From an uncultured bacterium (GTDB taxonomy: Bacteria; Planctomycetota; JAJSAM01; JAJVHW01), in NCBI GenBank assembly GCA_937996235.1, contig CALKVK010000009.1, forward strand, positions 1 to 64,000: DNA of 64,000 bases, in the 5' to 3' direction. The notes under the pieces are model-generated. The model was not told the origin of the DNA, did not search any database, and saw only the letters and a program-made list of their open reading frames with translations. This document shows, piece after piece, positions 7,760-17,773 of the stretch. Made by a program: the position numbers and the translations under genes. Every line of letters begins with the position of its first letter. Position 1 is the first letter of the stretch.

Positions 7760-8619
7760 GTGTCGCGCAGCCCTTCGCCCGACCGCTCCGCACGCGCCGC
7801 GTCGCCGCTGCGGCTGTTCGTCGCGGTCGAGCTGCCTCCCGAGCTGCGTGCGCGACTCGCGCGCGAAGGGCGGGAACGCTTCGGAGCCCTGCGCGCGGCC
7901 CGTCTCGTCGCCGAGGAGGACCTGCACGTGACCGTCGCGTTCCTCGGCGACACGGCGGCGGAGCGCGTCGAGGGCGTGTGCGACGCGCTCGCGCGCGCCG
8001 CCGCCGCGTCCGCCGCCGGAGCGGCCGTGTGCGCGGGACTCGGTGCGTTCCCCTCGCCCGCGCGGGCGCGCGTCGCATGGGCGGGCGTGCGCGAGGCCGC
8101 GCCGCTCGAAGCCCTCGAGCGCGCGGTGCTCCGCGAGCTGCGTGCACCGGGAGTGCTCGCGCCGGGGCAGCGCCTCGACGAGCGGCCGTACACGCCGCAC
8201 GTCACGCTCGCCCGGCTGCAGCCGGGGGGCGCGCGCCAGGACCGCGCCCGGATCGCGGACGCGTTCACGGGGACCGACGCCGACGGCTCGCCGGGCGCGT
8301 TCGGCACGTTCCCCGTCACGCACGTGGCGCTGTTCGAGTCGCCGGGTCCTGCGGCCGACCGCGCCGCGGACCGGACGCGCGGCGCCGGCGGAGCGCGCGC
8401 AGCGCGCGATGCCGGTGGAGCGCGCAGCGCGCGCTACGCCGGTGGAGCGCGCAGCGCGCGCTACCGCGTGCTCGCGCGCGTCGCGCTCACGCGAACGTTC
8501 GCCGCGCGTGCGGCGGACGAGGAACGGACATCGGGTACGGACGAGGCCCGGAACGGTCCCTTCGGCGCGGCCCGCGCCGGCGGGGCGCCCGGAGGCATCC
8601 CATGGTCAGGAGAGTCGAC

Positions 8620-8623
<4 letters not shown>
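7760..8623 (+). CDS. thpR: RNA 2',3'-cyclic phosphodiesterase (ThpR) with expanded C-terminus
   Basis: The 287-residue 2H-phosphoesterase starts at a GTG. LRLFVAVELP opens the fold. The two catalytic HxTx motifs are HVTVAFLGD and HVTLARL, and FPVTHVALFESP follows as usual. Family members are about 180-200 residues and normally end soon after a GGARYxVLARxxL strand. Here that strand is preceded by tandem copies of AGGARSARY (27-bp DNA repeats), and about 45 extra disordered residues follow. The stop overlaps the recA ATG (ATGA), so the two are likely translationally coupled. thpR next to recA is also seen in other bacteria. Confidence 0.88.
8384..8464 (+). repeat. 27-bp in-frame tandem repeat inside thpR
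   Basis: Two perfect copies of a 27-bp unit (8411-8437 and 8438-8464) follow one diverged copy (8384-8410). The unit encodes AGGARSARY and keeps frame. The encoded motif duplicates the conserved GGARY lead-in to the last strand of the enzyme. Confidence 0.9.
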
Positions 8624-9714
<1,091 letters not shown>

Positions 9715-10176
9715 CGCGCCGGGCGGGAGCAGGGCTGCCGGGACCGGTCCGCCGAGATCCCGGCACGCCCGAGCATCCGCACGCGTGCGGACGGGCACCG
9801 CCGCACCGCCGCAGCGCTCTGCACCGCCGCAGGGCTCTGCACCGCCGCAGACGGGTACCGCTTCGGACGGGCACCGCCGCGGACGGGTGGCGCCGCGGAC
9901 GGGTGGCGCTGCGGACGGGTGGCGCTGCGGGCGGGCACCGCTCGCGGCGGGGCGCGTTGCTGCACGCGCGGCGCGCGACCCGCACGCGACGGCGCGCCTG
10001 CGGATTCCGCGCCGGTCGCGCTGCGGCGCCCCAGAATCCGCGGCTTCCGCGCCCGCTACGGGGGCGGAGGCGGTGCCGACGCCCCGGCGCCGCGTCGCGG
10101 GGCCGTACGCGGAGCGCGACGCTGCGCGGCGGCGACGCGGCGATCCGCAGGCCTCCGAGAGACGGGACACCACGCC
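9715..10176 (+). repeat. recA-alaS intergenic region with 15-18 bp minisatellite
   Basis: This 462-bp gap contains about ten imperfect head-to-tail units between 9785 and 9945. The units follow GCGGACGGGTGGCGC or GCAGCGCTCTGCACCGCC, and three to four copies of the first type are nearly perfect. The rest of the gap is GC-rich without a clear promoter or terminator. A 131-codon frame crosses it and overlaps the alaS start by ATGA. It uses far more A/T at third positions than neighbouring genes, so I do not call it a gene. Confidence 0.75.
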
Positions 10177-12840
10177 ATGACGCCGAACGAGATCCGCGAG
10201 AGCTACCTGCGCTTCTTCGAGGAGCGGGGCCACACGCGCGTCGCCTCCGCCTCGCTCGTGCCGGAGAACGACCCGAGCCTGCTCTTCACGGGCGCCGGGA
10301 TGAACCAGTTCAAGGACGAGTTCCTCGGCAAGGGCCGCCGCGGGCTGCGCCGCGCGACGTCCTCGCAGAAGTGCCTGCGCACGGGCGACCTCGAGAACGT
10401 CGGGCGCACGCCGGGGCACCAGTCGTTCTTCGAGATGCTCGGCAACTTCAGCTTCGGCGACTACTTCAAGCGCGAGGCGATCATGTGGGCGTGGGAGTAC
10501 CTGACGCAGGTGCTCCGCATGGACCCGCAGCGGCTGCGCGTGACGGTGTACCGCGACGACGACGAGGCGTACGCGATCTGGCGCGACGTCGTCGGACTGC
10601 CGGAGGAGCGCATCTACCGCTTCGGCGCGAAGTCCAACTTCTGGCCCGCGAACGCACCGGACGACGGACCCAACGGGCCGTGCGGCCCGTGCTCCGAGAT
10701 CTTCTTCGACTACGGCCCGCAGCCGCACTGCCCCGCGCCCGAGCGCTGCGACCCGGAGTGCGACTGCCGGCGCTTCGAGGAGATCTGGAACCTCGTCTTC
10801 ACGCAGTTCGACCGCCGCGACGGCGGCGTGCTCGAGCCGCTGCCGCAGAAGAACATCGACACGGGCATGGGCTTCGAGCGCCTGGTGCGCGTGCTCGAGG
10901 GCGCGCCGACCAACATCGAGACGAGCCTCTTCCGGCCGATCGTCGAGGCGGTGGCGCGCGCGGCGGGCCGCGACGCGTACACGCGCGACGGCGAGGACGG
11001 CGTGCGCATGCGCCGCATCAGCGACCACGTGCGCGCGGGCTGCTTCCTCGTCGGCGACGGAGTGCGCCCGGGCAACGAGGGGCGTGGCTACGTGCTGCGC
11101 CGCATCCTGCGCCGCGCGATCCGTGACGGCGCGGGGCTCGGCATCGAGACGCCGTTCCTGGCGTCCGTCGTGCCGGCGGTCGTGGAGGCGATGGGCGGCG
11201 CCTATCCCGACCTCGTCAGCGGCCGCGAGCTGCTCGAGGGCGTGCTGCGCGCCGAGGAGGAACTCTTCCGCCGCACGCTGCGCAACGGTCTGCGCCGCCT
11301 CGACGGCGAGGTGGCGGCGCTCCGCGAGTCGGGCGGCACGACGCTCGCGGGCGACGTGGTCTTCCAGCTCCACGACACGTTCGGCTTTCCCGTGGACGTC
11401 ACCGCCGAGATCCTCTCCGAGCAGGGGCTCGGCTTCGACCGCGCGCGCTACGACGCGCTGATGGAGGAGCAGCGGCGGCGCAGCCAGGGCGCGCAGAAGA
11501 TGACCGACGAGATCTTCGACCGCGGCCCGGTGGGCGAGCTGCTCGAGGGCGGCGTCGCGGCCACCGAGTTCGTCGGCTACGACGACCCCGCGCGCGCGAC
11601 CGACGACGAGCGCCGCGGCGTGGCTGCCGGCGCGACGCTCGTCGGCATCGTGCTCGCGAAGGACGACGCGCTGCACCGCGAGCTGCGCGACGGCGAGCGC
11701 GCGCTGCTCGTGCTGGACCGCACGCCGTTCTACTCCGAGTCCGGCGGACAGGTCTCCGACACGGGCGAGATCCGCTTCGCGAACGGCGTGTTCCGCGTCG
11801 AGGAGGTGCGTGTCGCGGAGGACCTGCGCCTGCACGGCGGGACGTACTCCGGCAGCGCCCCGGCGCGCGTCGGCGAGGCGTGCCGCGCGGTCGTCGACGA
11901 GGAGCGGCGCGACGCGATCCGCCGCAACCACACGGCGACGCACCTCCTGCACCGCGCGCTGAAGGACCTGCTCGGCGACCGCGTGCAGCAGGCCGGCTCG
12001 CTGGTCGCGCCGGAGCGGCTGCGCTTCGACTTCACGCTCGACCGACCGCTGACCGCGGACGAGGTGCGTGCGCTCGAGGACGCCGTGAACGGCGAGATCC
12101 TGCACAACGCGCGCCTCACGACGGAGCTCCTGCCCGTCGAGGCGGCGAAGCAGAGCGGCGCGGTGGCCCTGTTCGGCGAGAAGTACCCGGACCCGGTGCG
12201 CGTCGTGGCCGTCGGCGGATACAGCCGCGAGCTCTGCGGCGGGACGCACGCGCGCGCCGCGGGCGACATCGGCAGCTTCCGTATCGTGGCGGAGGCGTCG
12301 ATCGCGGCGGGCATCCGCCGCGTCGAGGCGGTCACCGGTCGCGAGGCGGTCGCGCGCATGCAGTCCGACCGCGAGGTGCTGGGCGCCCTGGCGCGGCAGC
12401 TCGGCGTGCCGGCCCACGAGATCGGCGCGCGCATCGAGAAGCTGACGAAGGACGTGAAGGAGCTCCGCAAGCGGGCGCAGGCGGCGGCGCCGGCGCTGGA
12501 CCCGTTCGGCGGCGAACCGGTCGAGGCGGGCGGGCTGCGGCTGCACGTGCAGGTGGTCGAGCAGCCGCGCGATGCCGTCCTCAGCGCGACGAAGCCCGTG
12601 CCCGGCGCGAAGGGGCCGCCCGCGGGGGCGCTGCTCGTCGGCGTGCACGACGGCAAGGTCGCGGCGGTCTGTGCCCTGAACGAGGCGGCCGTCGAGGCCG
12701 GGTTCGACGCCGTGGCGCTGCTGCGCGCGGTGGGGGGGCGCGGCGGCGGCCGCGCGGCCGCCGCGCAGGGCGCGCTGACGGGCGACGTGTCCGTCGCGGC
12801 GCTCCGCGCCGCGGCGGCGGCCGCCCTCGCCGCCCGCTGA
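10177..12840 (+). CDS. alaS: Alanyl-tRNA synthetase
   Basis: The 887-residue enzyme charges tRNA-Ala. The N-terminal class II core starts with EIRESYLRFFEERGHTRVASASLVP, then LLFTGAGMNQFKDEFLG and FFEMLGNFSFGDYFKR (motif 2 region), PNGPCGPCSEIFFDYG and GMGFERL (motif 3). The editing domain has HTATHLLH (from residue 585) and CGGTHARAAGDIGSF (Cys687, His691), supplying the four zinc ligands that clear mischarged Ser/Gly. The C-terminal C-Ala domain ends GGRAAAAQGALTGD. Its length is typical. Confidence 0.97.
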   Translation: MTPNEIRESYLRFFEERGHTRVASASLVPENDPSLLFTGAGMNQFKDEFLGKGRRGLRRATSSQKCLRTGDLENVGRTPGHQSFFEMLGNFSFGDYFKREAIMWAWEYLTQVLRMDPQRLRVTVYRDDDEAYAIWRDVVGLPEERIYRFGAKSNFWPANAPDDGPNGPCGPCSEIFFDYGPQPHCPAPERCDPECDCRRFEEIWNLVFTQFDRRDGGVLEPLPQKNIDTGMGFERLVRVLEGAPTNIETSLFRPIVEAVARAAGRDAYTRDGEDGVRMRRISDHVRAGCFLVGDGVRPGNEGRGYVLRRILRRAIRDGAGLGIETPFLASVVPAVVEAMGGAYPDLVSGRELLEGVLRAEEELFRRTLRNGLRRLDGEVAALRESGGTTLAGDVVFQLHDTFGFPVDVTAEILSEQGLGFDRARYDALMEEQRRRSQGAQKMTDEIFDRGPVGELLEGGVAATEFVGYDDPARATDDERRGVAAGATLVGIVLAKDDALHRELRDGERALLVLDRTPFYSESGGQVSDTGEIRFANGVFRVEEVRVAEDLRLHGGTYSGSAPARVGEACRAVVDEERRDAIRRNHTATHLLHRALKDLLGDRVQQAGSLVAPERLRFDFTLDRPLTADEVRALEDAVNGEILHNARLTTELLPVEAAKQSGAVALFGEKYPDPVRVVAVGGYSRELCGGTHARAAGDIGSFRIVAEASIAAGIRRVEAVTGREAVARMQSDREVLGALARQLGVPAHEIGARIEKLTKDVKELRKRAQAAAPALDPFGGEPVEAGGLRLHVQVVEQPRDAVLSATKPVPGAKGPPAGALLVGVHDGKVAAVCALNEAAVEAGFDAVALLRAVGGRGGGRAAAAQGALTGDVSVAALRAAAAAALAAR

Positions 12841-12891
12841 CCGGCCGGGTCACCCGGAACGGGGCGTGGAGTCGCCGCGGCACGGCCTTCC

Positions 12892-12919
12892 TTGACCGCG
12901 CTCGCCGCGACACTACGAT
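12892..12919 (+). promoter_or_regulatory. Sigma-70-like promoter of rpmF-plsX-fab operon
   Basis: TTGACC (12892-12897) and TACGAT (12914-12919) are separated by 16 bp. They lie 88 bases upstream of the rpmF start and just after the end of alaS. It is the best sigma-70 match I found in the window. No terminator-like hairpin is obvious between it and rpmF. Confidence 0.6.
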
Positions 12920-13007
12920 CCGGGGTTTCCGCCGGCCGAGCCGCTCGAAGCGGCCGGGACGGTCCCGCCTGGGCGGGGCGCCGTCGTCGCAGTCATGGGA
13001 GGCACCG

Positions 13008-13214
13008 ATGGCGGTCCCGAAGTTCAAGACGTCGAAGTCGAAGAAGCGCAAGCGCCGGACGCACGACTCGCTCAGCCCGGTGGGTCTCGTGCCGTGCGGC
13101 AACTGCGGGCTCTCGATCCCGACGCACCGCATCTGCCCGAACTGCGGCCACTACCGCACCCGCGGCGCGGGCGGCTCGCGCACGCGCCAGGTGGTCGTCA
13201 AGGACGAAGGCTGA
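13008..13214 (+). CDS. rpmF: 50S ribosomal protein L32
   Basis: The 68-residue protein has the L32 N-terminus AVPKFKTSKSKKRKRRTHDSL and a zinc ribbon formed by CGNC and CPNCGHY. Zinc-bearing (C+) forms are ancestral, and cysteine-free paralogues appear in zinc-limited cells. GGAGG lies six bases before the ATG. rpmF followed by plsX and fab genes is a widespread order that links ribosome and membrane-lipid synthesis. The gap to plsX is six bases. Confidence 0.96.
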   Translation: MAVPKFKTSKSKKRKRRTHDSLSPVGLVPCGNCGLSIPTHRICPNCGHYRTRGAGGSRTRQVVVKDEG

Positions 13215-13220
13215 TCGTCC

Positions 13221-14267
13221 GTGCCCCGCGTCGCCGTCGACGCGATGGGCGGTGACCACGCTCCAGGGGCGGCCGTGCGCGGCGCGCTCCGCGCAGCCCG
13301 CGAGATCCCCGGCGTCGAGGTGGTCCTGGTCGGGCGCGAGGAGGCGATCCGCGGCGAGTTGCCCGGTGGGGCGCTCCCGTCGAACGCGCGGATCGTTCCC
13401 GCAGCGGACGTGCTCGAGATGCACGAGCCGCCGGTGGACGCGCTGCGCAGGAAGCCCGACGCGTCGATCGCGCGCGCCATGGCGCTGCTGGCCGGGCGCG
13501 AGGTCGACGCCGTCGTCTCGGCGGGGCACACCGGCGGGGCGGTCGCCGCGGCGACGTTCGCCCTCGAGCGCCTCCCCGGCGCGCGGCGCGGCGGCATCGC
13601 CGCGCCGTTCCCCACGCGCACCGGCCACTGCGTGCTGATGGACGTCGGCGCGAACCTCGGCGCGAAGGCGTCGGACCTGGTCGAGTACGCGGTGATGGCC
13701 GCGGAGTACGCGCGCGCGGTGCTCGAGATCGCGGAGCCGCGCGTGGCGATCCTCTCGGTGGGGGGCGAGGAGGGCAAGGGCAGCCCGCTCGTGCGCCGTG
13801 CGGCCGACGCGCTGCGGCGCTTCCGCCGCGTGCGCTTCCTCGGCAACGTCGAGGGGCAGCAGATCTTCGGCGGCGACGTGGACGTGATCGTGTGCGAGGG
13901 CTTCGTCGGCAACGTGATCCTGAAGAGCTCCGAGGGGCTGCTCGAGGCGTTCGTGCAGCACACGCTCGCGCGCCTGCGCACGCACGTCGGGAGCGAGTCC
14001 GACGACGCGTTCGAGCGCTCGCTGGCGCAGGTGCTGGACGACCTGCGCCAGCGCACGGACTACACGCGCTACGGCGGCGCGCCGCTGATCGGCTACGAGG
14101 GGGCGATCGTCATCTGCCACGGGCGCAGCCCGCCGACGGCGATCCGCAACGCGGTCGCGGCCGCCGACCGCTACGTCTCCGCCGGCGTGAACGGCCGCAT
14201 CGCGCACGCGCTCGCCGCACTCGCGGAGGACACGGAGGTCGCGGCCGCGCTGGGAGGTCAGGCATGA
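13221..14267 (+). CDS. plsX: Phosphate acyltransferase PlsX
   Basis: The 348-residue enzyme converts acyl-ACP to acyl-phosphate, the acyl donor for PlsY in phospholipid synthesis. Diagnostic blocks are VAVDAMGGDHAPGAAVRGA at the start, VSAGHTGGAVAAATFALERLPG, LMDVGANLGAKASDL and CEGFVGNVILKSSEG. GTG is the start. The stop overlaps the fabD ATG. It sits in the usual place between rpmF and the fab genes, but no fabH follows. Confidence 0.96.
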   Translation: MPRVAVDAMGGDHAPGAAVRGALRAAREIPGVEVVLVGREEAIRGELPGGALPSNARIVPAADVLEMHEPPVDALRRKPDASIARAMALLAGREVDAVVSAGHTGGAVAAATFALERLPGARRGGIAAPFPTRTGHCVLMDVGANLGAKASDLVEYAVMAAEYARAVLEIAEPRVAILSVGGEEGKGSPLVRRAADALRRFRRVRFLGNVEGQQIFGGDVDVIVCEGFVGNVILKSSEGLLEAFVQHTLARLRTHVGSESDDAFERSLAQVLDDLRQRTDYTRYGGAPLIGYEGAIVICHGRSPPTAIRNAVAAADRYVSAGVNGRIAHALAALAEDTEVAAALGGQA

Positions 14268-15214
14268 AGGTGCTGCTCTGTCCGGGCCAGGGTGCGCAGG
14301 TGCCCGGCATGGGGCGCGACGTCGCCGAACGCTGGCCCGTCGCGCGCGAGGTCTTCGAGCGTGCGGACGCGGCGCTCGGCTTCCCGCTCTCGGAGGTCGT
14401 GTTCGGGGGCAGCGCCGAGGAGGTCGAGCGCACCGACGTGTGTCAGCCAGGGATCCTCACGGTCTCGGTCGCGATCCTCGAGGTGCTGCGCACGGAGGGC
14501 GCGTTCGACCCCGCGGTGCTGGCCTACGCGCTGGGGCTCTCGCTCGGCGAGTACACCGCCCACTGCGTCGCGGGCACGCTGCGCTTCGAGGACGCGGTGC
14601 GGCTCGTGCGCCGTCGCGGGCAGTACATGCAGGAGGCCTCGGACGCGGTGCCCTCCGGCATGGCGGCCGTGATCGGTCTCGAGCTCGACGCCATCGAGGC
14701 CGCGTGCGCCGCGGTGCGGGCGGAGGGCGGCGTGGTCGTCGTCGCGAACCGCAACGCGCCGGGGCAGGTCGTCGTGAGCGGCGAGAAGCACGCGCTCGCG
14801 GCGTGCGGCGAGCGCCTGACGGCTGCGGGCGCGCGGCGCTTCGTGCCGCTCAAGGTCGCGGGTGCGTTCCACTCGCCCGTGATGCAGCCGGCCGCGGCAC
14901 GTCTCGCGGCGGACCTCGCCGCGACGGAGTTCCGCGAGCCCGCCGTGCCCGTCGTCTCGAACGTCACGGCGGCGCCGGTGCGCAGCGCCGCGGAGGCGCG
15001 CGCGACGCTCGCGCGGCAGATCGTCGAGCCCGTGCTGTTCGAGGCGTCGCTCGTGCACGTGCTCGGCGCGGCTGCCGGCACGGCGCAGTTCCTCGAGCCC
15101 GGCCCCGGGCGCACGCTCACGGGCTTCGTCAAGAAGGTGGACCGCGCGGCCGTGACGCAGAGTGCGGACACGGCCGACGAGGTCGCGGCGCGGATCGCGG
15201 GAGGTGCGGCGTGA
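14264..15214 (+). CDS. fabD: Malonyl-CoA:ACP transacylase FabD
   Basis: The 316-residue enzyme moves malonyl from CoA to ACP, supplying the elongation donor. CPGQGAQVPGMG opens the fold. The nucleophile is in GLSLGEYTAHCVAG, followed by the Arg of RRRGQYMQEA, and the catalytic His is in AGAFHSPVM. VANRNAPGQVVVSG is also conserved. GGGAGG precedes the ATG. Four-base overlaps on both sides (plsX, fabG) indicate a coupled operon. Confidence 0.97.
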   Translation: MKVLLCPGQGAQVPGMGRDVAERWPVAREVFERADAALGFPLSEVVFGGSAEEVERTDVCQPGILTVSVAILEVLRTEGAFDPAVLAYALGLSLGEYTAHCVAGTLRFEDAVRLVRRRGQYMQEASDAVPSGMAAVIGLELDAIEAACAAVRAEGGVVVVANRNAPGQVVVSGEKHALAACGERLTAAGARRFVPLKVAGAFHSPVMQPAAARLAADLAATEFREPAVPVVSNVTAAPVRSAAEARATLARQIVEPVLFEASLVHVLGAAAGTAQFLEPGPGRTLTGFVKKVDRAAVTQSADTADEVAARIAGGAA

Positions 15215-15954
15215 GCGGAGTGCTGTCGGGCAAGGTCGTGTTCGTGACGGGCGCGTCGCGCGGGATCGGTCGTGCGATCGCTCTCGACGCCGCGCGCGCC
15301 GGGGCCGCGCTGGCGCTCTTCGCGACGACGCGCGAGGGGCTCGACGCGACGGCCGCCGCGTGCCGCGAGGCGGGCGCGCCGAAGGTCTCCTGCCATGCTG
15401 TCGACGCGGGCGCGTCGGCGTCGATCGACGGCGCCGTGAAGGAGGCGCTCGCGGAGCACGGCGTCTGCGACGGCCTCGTCAACAACGCGGGCATCACGCG
15501 CGACGGCCTGCTCATGCGCATGAAGGACGACGACGTGGACCGCGTGCTCGACGTGAACCTGAAGGGTGCGCTGTACTTCGTGCGCGCGCTCGCGCGGCCG
15601 CTCATCAAGGCGCGCGGCGCGGTGGTGAACGTCACGAGCGTCGTCGGGCTCACCGGCAACGCGGGTCAGGCGAACTACGCGGCCAGCAAGGCCGGGCTCG
15701 TCGGGCTCACGAAGTCGATCGCGAAGGAACTGGGCGGCCGCGGCGTGCGCTGCAACGCCGTGGCGCCCGGCTTCGTCGCGACCGACATGACCGCCGGACT
15801 GCCCGACGACGTGAAGAACGCGATGCTCACGGGCGTGCCGCTCGGGCGCGTCGCGGAGCCGCAGGAGATCGCGCCTGCGGTCACGTTCCTGCTGTCGCCG
15901 TCGGCGTCGTACGTCACGGGGCAGGTGCTCGCCGTCGACGGCGGCATGACGTAG
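15211..15954 (+). CDS. fabG: 3-oxoacyl-ACP reductase FabG
   Basis: The 247-residue NADPH-dependent short-chain dehydrogenase reduces 3-oxoacyl-ACP. It has TGASRGIGRAIA for the cofactor, VNNAGITRDGLLMRM, the catalytic Ser of NVTSVVG, and YAASKAG carrying Tyr and Lys. The end VLAVDGGMT is typical. GTG start overlaps the fabD stop. A GC-rich hairpin follows 12 bases after its stop, before a new promoter-like region for acpP. Confidence 0.96.
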   Translation: MSGVLSGKVVFVTGASRGIGRAIALDAARAGAALALFATTREGLDATAAACREAGAPKVSCHAVDAGASASIDGAVKEALAEHGVCDGLVNNAGITRDGLLMRMKDDDVDRVLDVNLKGALYFVRALARPLIKARGAVVNVTSVVGLTGNAGQANYAASKAGLVGLTKSIAKELGGRGVRCNAVAPGFVATDMTAGLPDDVKNAMLTGVPLGRVAEPQEIAPAVTFLLSPSASYVTGQVLAVDGGMT

Positions 15955-15965
15955 CGCGCGGGCGC

Positions 15966-16000
15966 GCGCCACGCGCTCGCCGCCTCGCGCCGCGTGGCGC
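15966..16000 (+). terminator. Hairpin after fabG
   Basis: GCGCCACGCG (15966-15975) pairs with CGCGTGGCGC (15991-16000), a perfect 10-bp stem with a 15-base loop. It starts 12 bases past the fabG stop. There is no T-run, so it may be a partial terminator or an RNA stabiliser that sets the level of acpP relative to fabG. Confidence 0.4.
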
Positions 16001-16029
16001 GGCACCGCGAGGTGCTGCCGTCGGATAAA

Positions 16030-16057
16030 TGGACGCCCGTGCGGTCGGCCCGATAGA
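16030..16057 (+). promoter_or_regulatory. Possible acpP promoter
   Basis: TGGACG (16030-16035), a 16-bp spacer and GATAGA (16052-16057) lie in an AT-richer patch of the 221-bp fabG-acpP gap. A separate promoter for acpP is common because acyl carrier protein is needed in large amounts. This is a pattern match only. Confidence 0.35.
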
Positions 16058-16175
16058 AACCCCTCGCCGCGGGAGGCCCGTTGGGCACGCGCGCCGCGGC
16101 CTGCGGCTCCCACGCCTTCGAGGCAGACGACGCCGCGCGGAGCTACGCGGGCGCGACACAGGACAGGAGAGTGCC

Positions 16176-16421
16176 GTGGCGGATGACAAGAACAGCATCC
16201 GGGAGAAGGTGATCGACATCGTCTGCGAGCAGATGGGCGCCTCGCGCGACAAGATCACGGACGAGACGTCGTTCATCAACGACCTCGGCGCGGACAGCCT
16301 CGACACGGTCGAGCTCGTGATGGAGTTCGAGGACGAGTTCGACCTCAACATCCCGGACGAGGACGCCGAGAAGATCCAGACCGTCGGCGACGCCATCGCC
16401 TACATCGAATCGCACACCTAG
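16176..16421 (+). CDS. acpP: Acyl carrier protein
   Basis: The 81-residue acidic helical protein carries growing acyl chains on a 4'-phosphopantetheine arm attached at the Ser of GADSLDTVELVME. Helix I is IREKVIDIVCEQM and helix III is DEDAEKIQTVGDAIAYIE. AGGAGA is five bases before the chosen GTG start. It lies between fabG and fabF, as in many bacteria. Confidence 0.97.
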   Translation: MADDKNSIREKVIDIVCEQMGASRDKITDETSFINDLGADSLDTVELVMEFEDEFDLNIPDEDAEKIQTVGDAIAYIESHT

Positions 16422-16476
16422 CCGTTTCCCCGCGCGTGGCGCGCGCCTCCTGCGCGCCGTGCGGGGCCGGAGCAGC

Positions 16477-17712
16477 ATGAGCCGCCGCGTCGTCATCACC
16501 GGGATCGGGAGCATCAATGCGCTCGCGTGCGGAGCGCAGGCGAGCTGGCGGCGCATGCTCGAGGGGCACTCCGGCATCTCCCGGATCACCCACTTCGACC
16601 CCGCCGACTACGCGTGCCACATCGCGGGCGAGGTCAAGGGCTTCGACCCCGCGACGATCGTCGAGGAGCACGAGGCGCGGAAGTACGACCCCTTCACGCT
16701 CTTCGGCCTCGGTGCGGCGCACGAGGCGCTCACCGACGCAGGCCTCGCGGACGGGGGCTTCGACCCCGACCGGGCCGGCTGCATCATGGGCGTCGGCATC
16801 GGCGGCCTGACCGACATCGAGGCCACGAAGGAGCTCATGATGGCGCGCGGTCCGCGCCGCGTGAGCCCGCACTTCATCCCGAAGATCATGATGAACGCCG
16901 TGGCCGGGCGCATCTCGATGCGCTACGGACTGCGCGGGCCCAACTTCGTGACGGCCTCCGCCTGCGCGTCCGCGAACCACGCGATGGGCCTCGCGATGCG
17001 CAGCATCCGCAGCGGCGACGCCGACATGATGGTGACCGGCGGCGCCGAGGCGACCATCACGCCCCTCGGCATCGCGGGGTTCTGCGCGCTGCGCGCGCTC
17101 TCGACGCGCAACGACGCCCCCGAGGCCGCGAGCCGCCCGTTCGACCGCGACCGCGACGGTTTCGTGATGGGGGAGGGCGGCGGCGCGCTCGTGTTCGAGG
17201 AGTACGAGCACGCGCGGCGCCGCGGCGCGACGATCTACGCGGCCGTGAGCGGGTTCGGCATGACCGCGGACGCGTTCCACATCACGGCGCCGGCGCCCGA
17301 GGGCGCGGGCGCGGCCTCGGCGATGCGCATGGCGCTCGACGACGCGGGCGTGGATCCCTCCGAGGTCGACTACATCAACGCGCACGGCACGTCGACGCCG
17401 GTGAACGACCCGCTCGAGACGCAGGCGATCAAGGCCGTCTTCGGCGAGCACGCCCGCGACATCGCGATCTCGTCCACGAAGTCGATGGTCGGTCACGTGC
17501 TCGGCGCCGCAGGTGCGATCGAGCTCGTCGTCACGGCGCTGTCGATGCGCGACCAGGTCGTGCACCCGACGCTCAACCTCGACCACGCCGACCCCGAGTG
17601 CGACCTCGACTACGTCCCGGGCGCGGCGCGCGAGCTGCACATCCGCCACGCGCTCTCGAACTCGCTCGGGTTCGGCGGGCACAACGCGGTGCTCGTGCTC
17701 TCGCACGTCTGA
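16477..17712 (+). CDS. fabF: 3-oxoacyl-ACP synthase II FabF
   Basis: The 411-residue condensing enzyme elongates acyl-ACP with malonyl-ACP. The catalytic Cys is in VTASACASANHAMG, and the two His residues are in NAHGTSTPVND and SMVGHVLGAAGA. RRVVITGIGSINAL and RPFDRDRDGFVMGEGGG are further landmarks. The end SLGFGGHNAVLVL is typical. The upstream in-frame ATG at 16459 lacks support. The spacing of 55 bp from acpP suggests co-transcription. With no fabH in the window, chain initiation must be encoded elsewhere or done differently. Confidence 0.96.
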   Translation: MSRRVVITGIGSINALACGAQASWRRMLEGHSGISRITHFDPADYACHIAGEVKGFDPATIVEEHEARKYDPFTLFGLGAAHEALTDAGLADGGFDPDRAGCIMGVGIGGLTDIEATKELMMARGPRRVSPHFIPKIMMNAVAGRISMRYGLRGPNFVTASACASANHAMGLAMRSIRSGDADMMVTGGAEATITPLGIAGFCALRALSTRNDAPEAASRPFDRDRDGFVMGEGGGALVFEEYEHARRRGATIYAAVSGFGMTADAFHITAPAPEGAGAASAMRMALDDAGVDPSEVDYINAHGTSTPVNDPLETQAIKAVFGEHARDIAISSTKSMVGHVLGAAGAIELVVTALSMRDQVVHPTLNLDHADPECDLDYVPGAARELHIRHALSNSLGFGGHNAVLVLSHV

Positions 17713-17773
17713 AATCTCCCGCGCGCCCGCTCCGTCCGTAGAGTCTGCGGCGCGGGGGAGCGGAGGCCAGCGG

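Noticed and set aside
9785..10180. 131-codon frame ending on the alaS start (ATGA)
   Set aside because: The overlap resembles real gene pairs here, but about one codon in six ends in A or T, unlike neighbours, and the protein is low-complexity from the minisatellite.
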